The notes under the pieces were generated by a model that had not been told where the DNA came from, did not search any database, and saw only the letters and a list, made by a program, of their open reading frames with translations. Shown in pieces: positions 8,190 through 17,010 of a stretch of DNA of 64,000 bases. The position numbers were made by a program, and so were the translations under genes. Within the stretch, counting starts at the first letter, position 1. Each line of letters begins with the position of its first letter. Source of the stretch: Myceligenerans pegani (GTDB lineage Bacteria; Actinomycetota; Actinomycetes; Actinomycetales; Cellulomonadaceae); assembly GCF_014892515.1 (NCBI RefSeq), contig NZ_JADBGR010000101.1, forward strand, positions 82,500 to 146,499. The letters are read 5' to 3'.

Positions 8190-9185
8190 TCAGCTCCTCC
8201 GGTTGATCCGCGCGATGAGCAGCAGCGGGCCGAGCGTGATGACGAACAGCAGCAGGCTCAGCGCCGAGGCGTAGCCGAGGTTGCCGCTGAAGCCGCGGGC
8301 GTACATCTGGATGAGCATGACGACGGAGACGTTCTGCCCGCCGATGCCGCCGGTGCCGTCGGTGAGGATGTACAGCTCGGAGAAGATCCGCAGCGCCGAG
8401 ACCGTGATGAGCACGGCGACCAGGAACATCGTGTTGCGCACCCCGGGCACGGTGACGGACCAGAAGCGGCGCCAGGCGTTCGCGCCGTCGACGGCGGCGG
8501 CCTCGTGCAGCTCGCGGGGGACGCCCCCGAGCGCCGACAGGTAGATCACCATGTAGTAGCCGAGGCCCTTCCAGATCGTCAGGCTGGCGGCGGAGATCAG
8601 CACGAGCCAGCGGTCGGTCAGGAACGGGATCGGCTCGGCGACGACGCCCAGGGTCTGCGCGAGGCCGTTGATCACGCCGCGGTCGTCGAGCAGCCACTGC
8701 CAGATCAGCGCGACGACGACGGCGGACGCCACCACCGGCGTGTAGAACACGGTGCGGAAGAACGCGATGCCGGGCAGCTTCTTCTCCACCAGGATCGCCA
8801 GCCCGAGCGGCGCCAGCAGCAGGAACGGCAGGCACAGGAGCATGAAGACGATCGAGTTCGTCAGCGCCACGACGAGCTGCCGGTCGGTGAGCATGCGCTC
8901 GAAGTTGGCCAGGCCCACGAGTTCGCCGCCGGAGAGCACCTTGACGTTCGTGAACGCGAGGAACACGGTGTTCGCGCTCGGCCAGAGGTTGAAGACCACC
9001 AGGAAGAGCAGGGCCGGGGCGACGAGCAGCCACGGGGTGAACCACGCGTGCGTCCGCACGGCGGTGCCGGCCGCGCCGGCCCTCCGGGCCCGGCCGGCAC
9101 GATCGGCTCGGCCGCCGCCACGGCCCGGCGGCGCCGGACGGAGGGTCCCGCCCGGCGGCGCCGCGTGCGAGGTGTCGGCGGTCAC
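8190..9185 (-). CDS. carbohydrate ABC transporter permease, MalF type
   Basis: The partner permease, 331 residues, with an N-terminal Ala/Arg/Gly-rich tail, then TPWLLVAPALLFLVVFNLWP as the first membrane helix and an EAA loop reading ELHEAAAVDGANAWRRFW. I chose the GTG at 9185 because it overlaps the stop of the receptor gene as GTGA. An ATG at 9209, lying inside the receptor gene, is the alternative and adds 8 residues. It forms a heterodimer with the MalG-type permease downstream. Confidence 0.9.
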   Translation of the reverse strand: MTADTSHAAPPGGTLRPAPPGRGGGRADRAGRARRAGAAGTAVRTHAWFTPWLLVAPALLFLVVFNLWPSANTVFLAFTNVKVLSGGELVGLANFERMLTDRQLVVALTNSIVFMLLCLPFLLLAPLGLAILVEKKLPGIAFFRTVFYTPVVASAVVVALIWQWLLDDRGVINGLAQTLGVVAEPIPFLTDRWLVLISAASLTIWKGLGYYMVIYLSALGGVPRELHEAAAVDGANAWRRFWSVTVPGVRNTMFLVAVLITVSALRIFSELYILTDGTGGIGGQNVSVVMLIQMYARGFSGNLGYASALSLLLFVITLGPLLLIARINRRS

Positions 9186-10480
9186 TGGTCCGCGAGCAGC
9201 TTGTTGCACTCTTCGACGGCCACGTCCAGCGCCTCGGCGGACGTGACGTCCCCCGCCACCGCGGCGGCGATCTGCTGCTTCACGACCGTCGCCATCGCCT
9301 CGGTGACCTCGACCGGCTGCAGCACCTCGGCGCCGGCCAGGCTGGTGAACGCCAGGACCTTGGCGTCGCCCTGCGGCGTGCCGTCGCTCTCGGTGAAGTC
9401 CGGGTTCTCCTGCGACTCCAGCGTGGAGGGGAAGATGCCCGGCACCTCCTGCGAGAACGCCTCCTGGTTCGCGGCGTTGGTCACCCAGCGGGCCAGGGCC
9501 ACGGCGGCGGCCGGGTTCTCGGTGTTCGCCGACACGGACACGCCCTGCACGTACATGGGCGGGGTGCCGAACGCCTCGCTCGGGACGATCTTGCCGTCGA
9601 GCGACGGGTTGCTCTCGATCACGCCGTCGATGAAGTTGCCGCCGCCCGTGGACCAGGCCACCTTGCCCTCGGTGAACAGCTGGCTGTTGCCCAGGTAGGT
9701 GTCCGTCAGCACGTCCTTCGGCAGCAGCTTCTCGGCGTACGCGTCGCGGTAGACGTCCAGCAGCGCGGCCGCCTCGGGCGTGTTGAACGTGAACTCGGTG
9801 CCGTCCTCGTCGAGGATCTCGACGCCCATCGCCGCGAAGTCCCCGAGGCCGGGGGTCCGGCTCATCAGGTACTCGCCGGACTCCTCCTTCATGGTGCGGG
9901 CCTGCTCGAGCAGCCCGTCCAGGTCGGTGGGCAGGGCGTCGGCGTCGAGGCCGCCGGCCTCCAGCATGTCGGTGTTCCAGTAGTTGACGTCCGTCGTCAG
10001 GTACCAGGGGTAGCCGTACGTGCCCTCGATGCCCCTGTACCGGTACGCCTCCAGGCCCCCGGCGACGTAGGTGGCCTCGAGCTCGTCGTCGACGGCGGTG
10101 AGCTCCATCAGCTGGCCCTCACGCGCGAGCGGGAGGGCGAAGTCGGGCGGCAGGTTGGTCACGTCGGGCAGCTCGCCGGCCGCCGCCTGCGACAGCACCT
10201 TCTCCGAGTAGCCGTCGCCCGGCTGGTCCAGCCAGGTGACCTCGGTGCCGGGGTACTCCTCCTCGAAGCCGTCGATGACGCCCTGGACGTAGTCGGTGAA
10301 CGTCGGCTTGAGCGCCCACGTCTGCAGGCTCACCTCGCCGGTGACCTCGCCCGAGGCGACCTCCTGGGCCGCGTCCCCCGCGGCGCCCTCGCCGCCGCCG
10401 GTGCCGCTCAGGGCGCATCCCGACACGGCCACGCCGAACGCCAGGGCGGCGCCGGCCGCCCGGATCTTCCTGCTGCTCAT
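9182..10480 (-). CDS. extracellular sugar-binding lipoprotein of ABC transporter
   Basis: A 432-residue solute-binding protein. It starts with a lipoprotein signal, SSRKIRAAGAALAFGVAVSGC, with lipobox VSGC, so the Cys is lipidated and anchors the receptor outside the membrane. The mature part has the fold features of family 1 sugar receptors: VSLQTWALKPTFTDYVQ, then ARWVTNAANQEAFSQ near the C-terminus. GGAAGGAG lies 5 bases before the ATG. It is the first gene of the operon, 59 bases after a LacI-type operator. The expected ligand is the oligomannose-GlcNAc released by the Endo H-type enzyme (inference). Confidence 0.93.
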   Translation of the reverse strand: MSSRKIRAAGAALAFGVAVSGCALSGTGGGEGAAGDAAQEVASGEVTGEVSLQTWALKPTFTDYVQGVIDGFEEEYPGTEVTWLDQPGDGYSEKVLSQAAAGELPDVTNLPPDFALPLAREGQLMELTAVDDELEATYVAGGLEAYRYRGIEGTYGYPWYLTTDVNYWNTDMLEAGGLDADALPTDLDGLLEQARTMKEESGEYLMSRTPGLGDFAAMGVEILDEDGTEFTFNTPEAAALLDVYRDAYAEKLLPKDVLTDTYLGNSQLFTEGKVAWSTGGGNFIDGVIESNPSLDGKIVPSEAFGTPPMYVQGVSVSANTENPAAAVALARWVTNAANQEAFSQEVPGIFPSTLESQENPDFTESDGTPQGDAKVLAFTSLAGAEVLQPVEVTEAMATVVKQQIAAAVAGDVTSAEALDVAVEECNKLLADQ

Positions 10481-10538
10481 GGCAGCTCCTTCCAGTTTGC
10501 TCCGTTGCACTGGGCCGGGAACGATGCGTCCCGGTAAT

Positions 10539-10554
10539 ACTAAAGCGCTTTAGC
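10539..10554. promoter_or_regulatory. LacI-type operator of the transporter operon
   Basis: CTAAAGCGCTTTAG (10540-10553) is a perfect palindrome 59 bases before the receptor start and 107 bases beyond the GH38 stop. It should control the whole SBP-permease-LacI-GH5-GH92 unit and so make the LacI gene autoregulated. Confidence 0.85.
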
Positions 10555-10661
10555 TCTCGTGTGCAGAACTATGGCCGCCCCGGCGGCGCGGTGTCAACCT
10601 CGGTGCGCCGCCGGGGGCGGATCCGTGATCCAGCCGTGACCCGGCCCGGTCAGCGGGCGGG

Positions 10662-13600
10662 TCAGTGGGCCGGGAAGCGGAGCGTGCGGACCTCGAACGG
10701 GTTCAGGTCGAGGCCGACGACGGCGGTCGCGGGCGCGCCGGATCCGTCGCCCGGCTCCGGGCGGGTGCGCGTCGCGCCCGTGAGGGCGGGTTCGGCGTCG
10801 TCCTCCAGCAGGCTCACCGCGCGCCCCGCGCCCACGGGCGCGTGCACGGTGACGCTGCCGGACGTGCGCCGGCCCAGCGCCTCGTGCACGCGCACGACGA
10901 GGTCGCCGGAGCGGTCGTCGGCACGCTTCACGGCGGCCAGGACGATCCCCTCGCCCCGGGTCGTGACCAGCGGATCGAACCCGTGGTCGCCCCGCACCAC
11001 ACGGGCCGGGGCGTTCATCAGCTCGCCCTCGCGGGTCGCCGTCGCCGGATCGGCGCCGACCACGAGCCCGTAGCGGTGGGTCTGCGGGCCCTGGTCCGTG
11101 ACCGGGTCCGGGAACCGCGGCGCGCGCAGCAGCGACAGCCGGACCGTGGTGGTGACGCGGGTGCCGTCGTCGCCCTCGGTGACGTCCCGGGTGACGTCGT
11201 GGCCGTAGACCGAGTCGTTGACCAGCGCCACGCCCCACCCGGGCTCGTCCGCGAGCACCCAGCGGTGCATCGACGTCTCGAACTTCGCGGCCTCCCACGA
11301 GGTGTTGGCGTGCGTGGGCCGGCGGTGGAAGCCGAACTGGGTCTCGGCCACGGTCGATTCCGCACGCACGTCCAGCGGGAAGGCGACCTTGAGGAACTTC
11401 TCCGTCTCCCGCCAGTCGGTGGTCATGTCGACCTCGACGGTGCGGCTGCCGGGGGCCAGGGTGAGGCGCTGGACGACGGCGGACCCGCCGAAGCTGCGCC
11501 GCACCTCCAGGCCCGCGGTCCCGGCCGGGACCGCGTCACCCGCCAGCGGCTCGACGGCGTCGGCTGCGACCAGGTCGGTGACGGAGTTCCGGTAGAACCG
11601 GTCGACGTCCCACGCGTCCCACATGTTCGGGAAGTCCTGGTGGAGCTGCAGCAGGTTGCCGACCGTGCCGGGGGCGATCGCGTCCCGGCCGGAGGCGAGG
11701 TCGACGGCGGACGTGATGTGCCCGTCGCGGTCGATCCGCACCCGGATCACGTCGTTGGTCAGGAGCCAGCCGTCGCCGTCGGGGGTGAGGGACGACGGCG
11801 GCGGGATGGTGGCAGACGCGGCGGCGTCGGACAACACGGTGGCGTCGGGCACGGACGCGTCATCGGACGACGCGGCGTCGTCGGATACGGAGGTGCCCGG
11901 CTCCGGCGCGCCTGGCGCCGTCGTGCCCGGCACGACGACGGCGCCGTGGGCCGGGACGCCGTCGCGGCCGAAGGCTGCCGGGTTCGCCACGATCTCGCGG
12001 TCCCCGGCGCCGGTGAGCGCGGCCAGGGACCGCTCGATCAGGGCGAGCGCGCGCCGGGCGATCTCCTCGTGCTGCGCGACGGCCTCGCGGTGCACCCACG
12101 CGATCGACGTACCGGGGAGGATGTCGTGGAACTGCAGCAGGAGGGTCTGCTGCCACAGCTCGTCGAGCTCGTCGTAGGGGTACTCGGCGCCGGTGCGCAG
12201 GGCGGCCGTCGTCGCCCACGTCTCGGCCTCCAGCAGGAGCCGTTCGCTGCGGCGGTTGCCCTGCTTGGTCTTGTGCTGGCTGGTCAGGGTCGCGCGGTGC
12301 AGCTCCAGGTAGAGCTCGCCCACCCAGACGGGCGCGGCGGGGTCGCGGGAGATCTCCTCGCGGGCCCGGGCGAAGAAGGCGTCGGGGTGCTCCCAGCGCA
12401 CCCTCGCCGAGCCCTCGAGGTCGCCGAGCCGCCGGGCGATGCCGACCATCTCGCGCGTGGTGCCCCCACCGCCGTCGCCCCACCCCACCGGGGCGATCGA
12501 CCCCGACGCCTTCCGCGCCTCGCGGAACTGGCGGCTCGCCTTGGCGACCTCCTCGCCGGACAGGCGCGAGTTGTAGGTGTCCATCGGCGGGAAGTGGGTG
12601 AGCACGCGGGACGCGTCGATGCCCTCCCACCAGAACGTGTGGTGCGGGAACACGTTGACCTGGTTCCACGAGATCTTCTGCGTGAAGAACCACTCGAAGC
12701 CCGCGCGCCGGACGAGCTGGGGCAGCGCCGGGCTGTAGCCGAAGGAGTCCGGCAGCCAGACGCCGGCGCTCCGGATCCCGAACTCGCGCTCGAAGAAGCG
12801 CTGCCCCTGGGAGAACTGCCGCACGAGCGACTCCCCCGTGGGCATCACGGTGTCCGACTCGACCCACATGCCGCCCAGCGGGAGGAACCGCCCGCCCGCG
12901 ACGGCCCGCTTCACGCGGTCCCAGACCTCCGGGCGGTGCTCCTTGATCCACGCGTACTGCTGGGCCGAGGACATGCCGTACGCGAAGTCGTCGGTGCGGT
13001 CGATCAGGTCGGTCATGGACGACGCCGTCCGCGCGACCTTCCGGATCGTCTCCCGCACCGGCCACAGCCAGGCGGAGTCGATGTGGGCGTGGCCGACGGC
13101 GCTGATCTCGTGCGCGCTCGCGTCCGCGCGGGCCTCCAGCGCGGGTGCCAGCGCGGCACGGGCGGCCGGGGCGGTGCCGGGGATGTCCTGCAGGTCGAGG
13201 ACGTCGAGTCCGTCGTCGAGCGCCTGCAGGATCCTCGCGCGGCGCGACCCGGCGGGCAGTTCGGCCTGCAGCTCCAGCAGCACCTCGACGTCCAGCGCCA
13301 GTTCCAGCACCTCGGGGTGGAACACGGCCAGGTCCATGCGCCGGGACGTGTACAGCTTCTCGCGCGAGGCGGTGCGCACGTCGCCCTCCTGCGTGGGCAG
13401 GAAGGGGTGGTAGTCCAGCAGCACCGGGTTGGCGGCGGCCTCGACGAAGAGGTCGACCTCCTCGCCGCCGGCGGCGGCGTCGGTGACGGGCACGTACTGG
13501 TTGCGCGGGTTGAGGGACTTCACGGGCGTGCCGTCGGGCCGGTAGACCAGGCCCTCGCACTGGAAGCCGGGCATGTTCTTGTCGAAGCCGAGATCGACGA

Positions 13601-13883
13601 CGACCTCGACGGCCCGCCCGGCCCACTCGGCCGGAACGGTGCCGCGCAGCCGGAACCACGTGGTGCTCCAGGCGGGGCCCCACGGCGTGCCGGTCTCGTA
13701 GGGTTCCAGGTCCAGGGCGAGGCCCTCGGCGGGCCGGATCGGCTCGGCCACGCCGCCGTCGTCCGTGCGCAGCTCGCGGGCCGTGACGGTCAGCGGCAGC
13801 GCGTCGCCGTGGATCGCGGGCCGGATCCGCTCGTCGAGCACGCGCCGCGCGCGGCCGGTGGTGAGCGAGACGTCGTCGTGCAT
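10662..13883 (-). CDS. GH38 alpha-mannosidase, cytoplasmic
   Basis: A 1073-residue alpha-mannosidase. The zinc site is GHAHIDSAWLWP (near residue 263) and the catalytic nucleophile is the Asp of WLPDSFGYS (near residue 379). The C-terminal half has the usual beta-sandwich domains. Odd feature: residues roughly 645-700 form a low-complexity insertion rich in Ser, Asp, Ala and Pro between the helical and beta domains. No signal peptide. Start 13883 follows GGAGGG; the open frame extends 14 codons further but without a ribosome site. It is transcribed alone from its own LacI-type operator at 13923. GH38 enzymes remove alpha-1,3/1,6/1,2 mannose, complementing GH92. Confidence 0.93.
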   Translation of the reverse strand: MHDDVSLTTGRARRVLDERIRPAIHGDALPLTVTARELRTDDGGVAEPIRPAEGLALDLEPYETGTPWGPAWSTTWFRLRGTVPAEWAGRAVEVVVDLGFDKNMPGFQCEGLVYRPDGTPVKSLNPRNQYVPVTDAAAGGEEVDLFVEAAANPVLLDYHPFLPTQEGDVRTASREKLYTSRRMDLAVFHPEVLELALDVEVLLELQAELPAGSRRARILQALDDGLDVLDLQDIPGTAPAARAALAPALEARADASAHEISAVGHAHIDSAWLWPVRETIRKVARTASSMTDLIDRTDDFAYGMSSAQQYAWIKEHRPEVWDRVKRAVAGGRFLPLGGMWVESDTVMPTGESLVRQFSQGQRFFEREFGIRSAGVWLPDSFGYSPALPQLVRRAGFEWFFTQKISWNQVNVFPHHTFWWEGIDASRVLTHFPPMDTYNSRLSGEEVAKASRQFREARKASGSIAPVGWGDGGGGTTREMVGIARRLGDLEGSARVRWEHPDAFFARAREEISRDPAAPVWVGELYLELHRATLTSQHKTKQGNRRSERLLLEAETWATTAALRTGAEYPYDELDELWQQTLLLQFHDILPGTSIAWVHREAVAQHEEIARRALALIERSLAALTGAGDREIVANPAAFGRDGVPAHGAVVVPGTTAPGAPEPGTSVSDDAASSDDASVPDATVLSDAAASATIPPPSSLTPDGDGWLLTNDVIRVRIDRDGHITSAVDLASGRDAIAPGTVGNLLQLHQDFPNMWDAWDVDRFYRNSVTDLVAADAVEPLAGDAVPAGTAGLEVRRSFGGSAVVQRLTLAPGSRTVEVDMTTDWRETEKFLKVAFPLDVRAESTVAETQFGFHRRPTHANTSWEAAKFETSMHRWVLADEPGWGVALVNDSVYGHDVTRDVTEGDDGTRVTTTVRLSLLRAPRFPDPVTDQGPQTHRYGLVVGADPATATREGELMNAPARVVRGDHGFDPLVTTRGEGIVLAAVKRADDRSGDLVVRVHEALGRRTSGSVTVHAPVGAGRAVSLLEDDAEPALTGATRTRPEPGDGSGAPATAVVGLDLNPFEVRTLRFPAH

Positions 13884-13922
13884 GAGGTGTCCCTCCGGGG
13901 GTAGTGGGCACGGCTGTGTGAT

Positions 13923-13940
13923 CACTAAAGCGCTTCAGTG
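13923..13940. promoter_or_regulatory. LacI-type operator of the GH38 gene
   Basis: CACTAAAGCGCTTCAGTG is palindromic except for one base (T to C in the right arm). It lies 40 bases before the GH38 start and shares CTAAAGCGCTT with the transporter operator. Confidence 0.82.
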
Positions 13941-14113
13941 GGGAAGCATACTGTCATGGGCAAGCGGGACCGCTGCGCGAGCGGGGCCGCCGGGCAAGCG
14001 GACGATCGTGGCGGGCTGCGGGCGGCGAACGCGGCGGGCGGCGTGCGGCGGGCGGCGGACGCCGCGGGCGAAAACCGTGGAGCGCCGGCCCTGCGGCCCG
14101 GTAGGTTCGCGCC

Positions 14114-14689
14114 ATGCCCCGTCGTTCCGCCCCCGTGATCGCGCCCGGACTCGGCAGCACCACCCAGCCGACGCTCGCCACACCCGACGGCGAGCTCCTC
14201 CTCCGCCCCTTCCGGCCCGGCGACGCGGACCCCGTCTTCCGCGTCTACCAGGACCCCGCCGTGCGACGGTGGCACGACCGCACCATGTCCTCGGTCGACG
14301 AGGCGCGCGAGTGGTGTGCCGCGACCGCGACGAAGTGGGCGGCGGACGACCGCGCCGAGTGGGCGGTCACGGCGACGTCCGACGACGAACTCCTCGGCCG
14401 GGTCACCGTCCGGTCCTGGAACCTGCACGAAGGGCTGGCCACGGTCGGCTACTGGGTCGCCCCCGAGGCGCGCGGACGCCGCATCGCGACCCGGGCCCTG
14501 GAGACGGCCGTCGCCTGGGCGTTCGAGGTCGGCTTCCACCGCCTGGAGCTGGACCACGCGACGGGCAACACGGCGTCGTGCCGCGTGGCCGAGAAGACCG
14601 GCTTCCAGCTGGAGGGCACGCTGCGCAGCGCCGCCCTCCATGAAGAAGGCTGGCTGGACATGCACCTGCACGCGCGCATCGCGGACTGA
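14114..14689 (+). CDS. GNAT N-acetyltransferase, RimJ/RimL-like
   Basis: 191 residues with the GNAT fold: LLLRPFRPGDADPVFRVYQDPAVRRW at the start, the acetyl-CoA loop in VAPEARGRRIATRALETAVAWAF, then LDHATGNTASCRVAEKTGF, typical of RimJ/RimL-like and N-alpha acetyltransferases acting on proteins or small amines. It is the first gene of ordinary content after the glycan locus. The acceptor cannot be predicted. Confidence 0.88.
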   Translation: MPRRSAPVIAPGLGSTTQPTLATPDGELLLRPFRPGDADPVFRVYQDPAVRRWHDRTMSSVDEAREWCAATATKWAADDRAEWAVTATSDDELLGRVTVRSWNLHEGLATVGYWVAPEARGRRIATRALETAVAWAFEVGFHRLELDHATGNTASCRVAEKTGFQLEGTLRSAALHEEGWLDMHLHARIAD

Positions 14690-14804
14690 AGCCCCGCCCG
14701 ATCGGCCGCAGATCTCTCTCGCCCTGATGTCGAGAAGTGGCGCCCGGCTCCGTCCCAGGGGCAAGCGGCGCACAGGGCGCCGCCGTCCGGCATCGGAGGC
14801 CATC

Positions 14805-15521
14805 ATGAACGCATCGTCCACCATCCCCGCCCGCCGGGTCGTCGCGAACATCTGCCTGACCCTCGACGGCTGCTACCGCGGCCCCGGCGGCCCCGCCGAC
14901 CTGGCCGCGATCGTCCCGTACGCCACGACCGATGTCGCGCGCGACCACATGGCCCGGTTCGTGGCGTCGTCGACGACGGCGGTCCTGGGCCGGTCCAACG
15001 CCGAGGGGTTCCTCGGCTTCTGGCCCGGCGTGATCGAGGCCGAGGGCGCGGATCCCCGCGACGTGGCCTACGCGCGGTGGCTCGTCACGACCGAGAAGGT
15101 GGTGCTGTCGACGACCCTGACCGAGGCTCCGTGGGAGAACGCCCGGATCGTGAACGCCCCAGCGCCCGACGTCGTCGCGCGGCTCAGGGCGAGCGGGAGC
15201 GGCGACATCCTGGTCAACAGCAGCGTCAGCGTCATCAAGGCGCTGCTCGCGGCCGACGAGGTCGACCGCCTGGAGATCCTGCTGGTGCCCGAGGTGGTGG
15301 GCGGTGAGGCGCGCCTCCTCGAGGAAGGCCTGCCCGCGTCGACGTGGTCGCTGGTCCAGCACACGGCCGGAGAGGCGGGGGAACTCAGCCTGACCTACGA
15401 CCGGGTGCGGTGGCGGTGGCGGCGCGCCCTCCGAACAGGGTCGCGGTCGTTTCAGCGGCCATGTCTCAGCAATGGTGACGTCAACTCCTGTTGGTGGGCA
15501 AGCCGCCTAAACCGGACATAA
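14805..15521 (+). CDS. dihydrofolate reductase family protein (RibD C-terminal-like)
   Basis: 238 residues of the DHFR/RibD-C fold, with VVANICLTLDGCYRG at the N-terminus, an FLGFWPGV segment, and GDILVNSSVSVIKALLAADEVDRLEILLVPEVVGGEARLL. GGAGG lies a few bases before ATG 14805. The family normally ends shortly after a LTYDRVR-like strand; here the frame runs on for about 33 unconserved residues, which may reflect loss of the original stop. These small actinobacterial reductases have no settled substrate. Confidence 0.82.
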   Translation: MNASSTIPARRVVANICLTLDGCYRGPGGPADLAAIVPYATTDVARDHMARFVASSTTAVLGRSNAEGFLGFWPGVIEAEGADPRDVAYARWLVTTEKVVLSTTLTEAPWENARIVNAPAPDVVARLRASGSGDILVNSSVSVIKALLAADEVDRLEILLVPEVVGGEARLLEEGLPASTWSLVQHTAGEAGELSLTYDRVRWRWRRALRTGSRSFQRPCLSNGDVNSCWWASRLNRT

Positions 15522-15579
15522 TAGGGAGCGATCGGCCAGGTGGCGCTCCGCCTGGCACCGTCGACACCTGGAGCACCGG

Positions 15580-16899
15580 ATGCGGATTGTCAGTGCACTG
15601 GCCGCGCTCATCCCCCTCGTCGCCGCCGTCGGCCTCACCACGCCGGCCTCGGCGCAGGCGGTCACCAGCGGATCGTTCTCGGTCCTCAGCTACAACATCG
15701 CCGGGCTGCCCTTCGGGCTCGGCGACGGCGACCCGGAGACCAACACCCCGATCATCGGATCCCGCCTGGGCTCCTACGACATCGTCCACGTGCAGGAAGA
15801 CTTCAACTACCACGCGGCGCTCTACGAGGCGGACAGCCATCCGCACCGGACCGCGACGAGCGGCGGCGTCCTGTTCGGCGACGGCCTCAACACGCTCTCG
15901 AACCACCCGTTCGAGGACCTCCGGCGTGTCACCTGGGACGACTGCTCCTCGGGGTCCGGGGACTGCCTGACCCCCAAGGGCTTTAGTTTCATGCGGGTGC
16001 GCCTCGCCGAGGGCGTGTGGGTCGACCTGTACAACCTGCACACCGACGCCGGCGTCGAGCCCGGTGACCTGGCCGCCCGGCGTGCGAACCTCGCACAGGT
16101 CTCCGCGTTCATCCAGGCGAACTCCGCGGGGAACGCGGTGATCGTGTACGGCGACACGAACACCCGCTACACCCGCACCGGCGACGCGATCGCCGAGTTC
16201 GCGTCCGCGAACGGCCTGTCGGACCCGTGGGTCGACCTGGTCCGCGGCGGCGACGCCCCCGATCCGGGTGAGCCCGCGATCACCTGCGACGACGCCGGCG
16301 TGGACGAGACCTGCGAAGTGGTCGACAAGGTGCTCTACCGCGGCAGCGACCACATCGGCCTCGACGCGGTCGAGTACCGCAACGACCACGCCGCCTTCCG
16401 GGACGACGCCGGCGAGAACCTGTCGGATCACTACCCCGTCGCCGTCGAGTTCGACTGGTCCCTCGGCCCGGACTACCAGATGAGCGACCAGTTCGGCGGC
16501 CCGCACGGGGATCTCTTCACCGACATCGACGGCCTCGGTGCAGAGGCACGGCCCACGGAGCTGCGCCTGCGCGCCGGATCGAGGGTGGACCAGATCGGCC
16601 TGACGCTGGCCGACGGCACCCGCCTCGCGCACGGCGGCAACGGCGGCACACTCCGGACCCTGTCGCTCGCCCCCGGCGAGTACCCGGTGAGCCTGCACCT
16701 GTGCCGCGCCAAGCACGACGGTCACACCCGGATCTTCTCCGCTCGCTTCACCACCAGCACCGGCCGGACCCTCGCGGGCGGCTCGGAGACCGGCGACTGC
16801 ACCACCCTCACCGCGCCGTCGGGGTGGCAGATCGCCGGCTTCCACGGCCGGTCGGGCGACGAGCTCGACAAGGTGGGTGTCATCTACACCCGCCGCTGA
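15580..16899 (+). CDS. secreted endonuclease/exonuclease/phosphatase (EEP) with jacalin-like C-terminal domain
   Basis: 439 residues with a signal peptide ending near TTPASAQA. The EEP domain begins FSVLSYNIAGLPFG and carries VHVQEDF (metal Glu), YNLHTDAG, VIVYGDTNTR and SDHYPVAVEF, the pattern of DNase I/sphingomyelinase-type metal-dependent phosphodiesterases. From about residue 300 a second domain with DQFGGPHG and GFHGRSGDELDKVGVIY resembles jacalin-type lectin sheets. It probably acts outside the cell on phosphodiesters while binding sugar; substrate unknown. GGAG precedes ATG 15580. Confidence 0.87.
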   Translation: MRIVSALAALIPLVAAVGLTTPASAQAVTSGSFSVLSYNIAGLPFGLGDGDPETNTPIIGSRLGSYDIVHVQEDFNYHAALYEADSHPHRTATSGGVLFGDGLNTLSNHPFEDLRRVTWDDCSSGSGDCLTPKGFSFMRVRLAEGVWVDLYNLHTDAGVEPGDLAARRANLAQVSAFIQANSAGNAVIVYGDTNTRYTRTGDAIAEFASANGLSDPWVDLVRGGDAPDPGEPAITCDDAGVDETCEVVDKVLYRGSDHIGLDAVEYRNDHAAFRDDAGENLSDHYPVAVEFDWSLGPDYQMSDQFGGPHGDLFTDIDGLGAEARPTELRLRAGSRVDQIGLTLADGTRLAHGGNGGTLRTLSLAPGEYPVSLHLCRAKHDGHTRIFSARFTTSTGRTLAGGSETGDCTTLTAPSGWQIAGFHGRSGDELDKVGVIYTRR

Positions 16900-16914
16900 G
16901 CGAGGCCAGAGACA

Positions 16915-16956
16915 AACCGCCTGTCGTGCTGGCGTGGCCGAGCGTGACAGGCGGTT
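16915..16956 (+). terminator. hairpin terminator after the EEP gene
   Basis: AACCGCCTGTC (16915-16925) pairs with GACAGGCGGTT (16946-16956) across a 20-base loop, between convergent genes. No T-run follows. Confidence 0.6.
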
Positions 16957-16968
16957 CGCTTCTGCGAC

Positions 16969-17010
16969 GTGCAGGTCAGACGTGCAGGTCAGACCCGCGT
17001 GCAGGTCAGA
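16969..17010. repeat. three direct copies of a 12-bp motif
   Basis: GTGCAGGTCAGA occurs at 16969, 16982 and 16999, the last copy overlapping the stop region of the PHP gene. No function is evident. Confidence 0.8.

Noticed and set aside
10665..13904. 1079-codon plus-strand frame antisense to GH38
   Set aside because: Shadow frame; the minus strand carries full GH38 motifs and a ribosome site.
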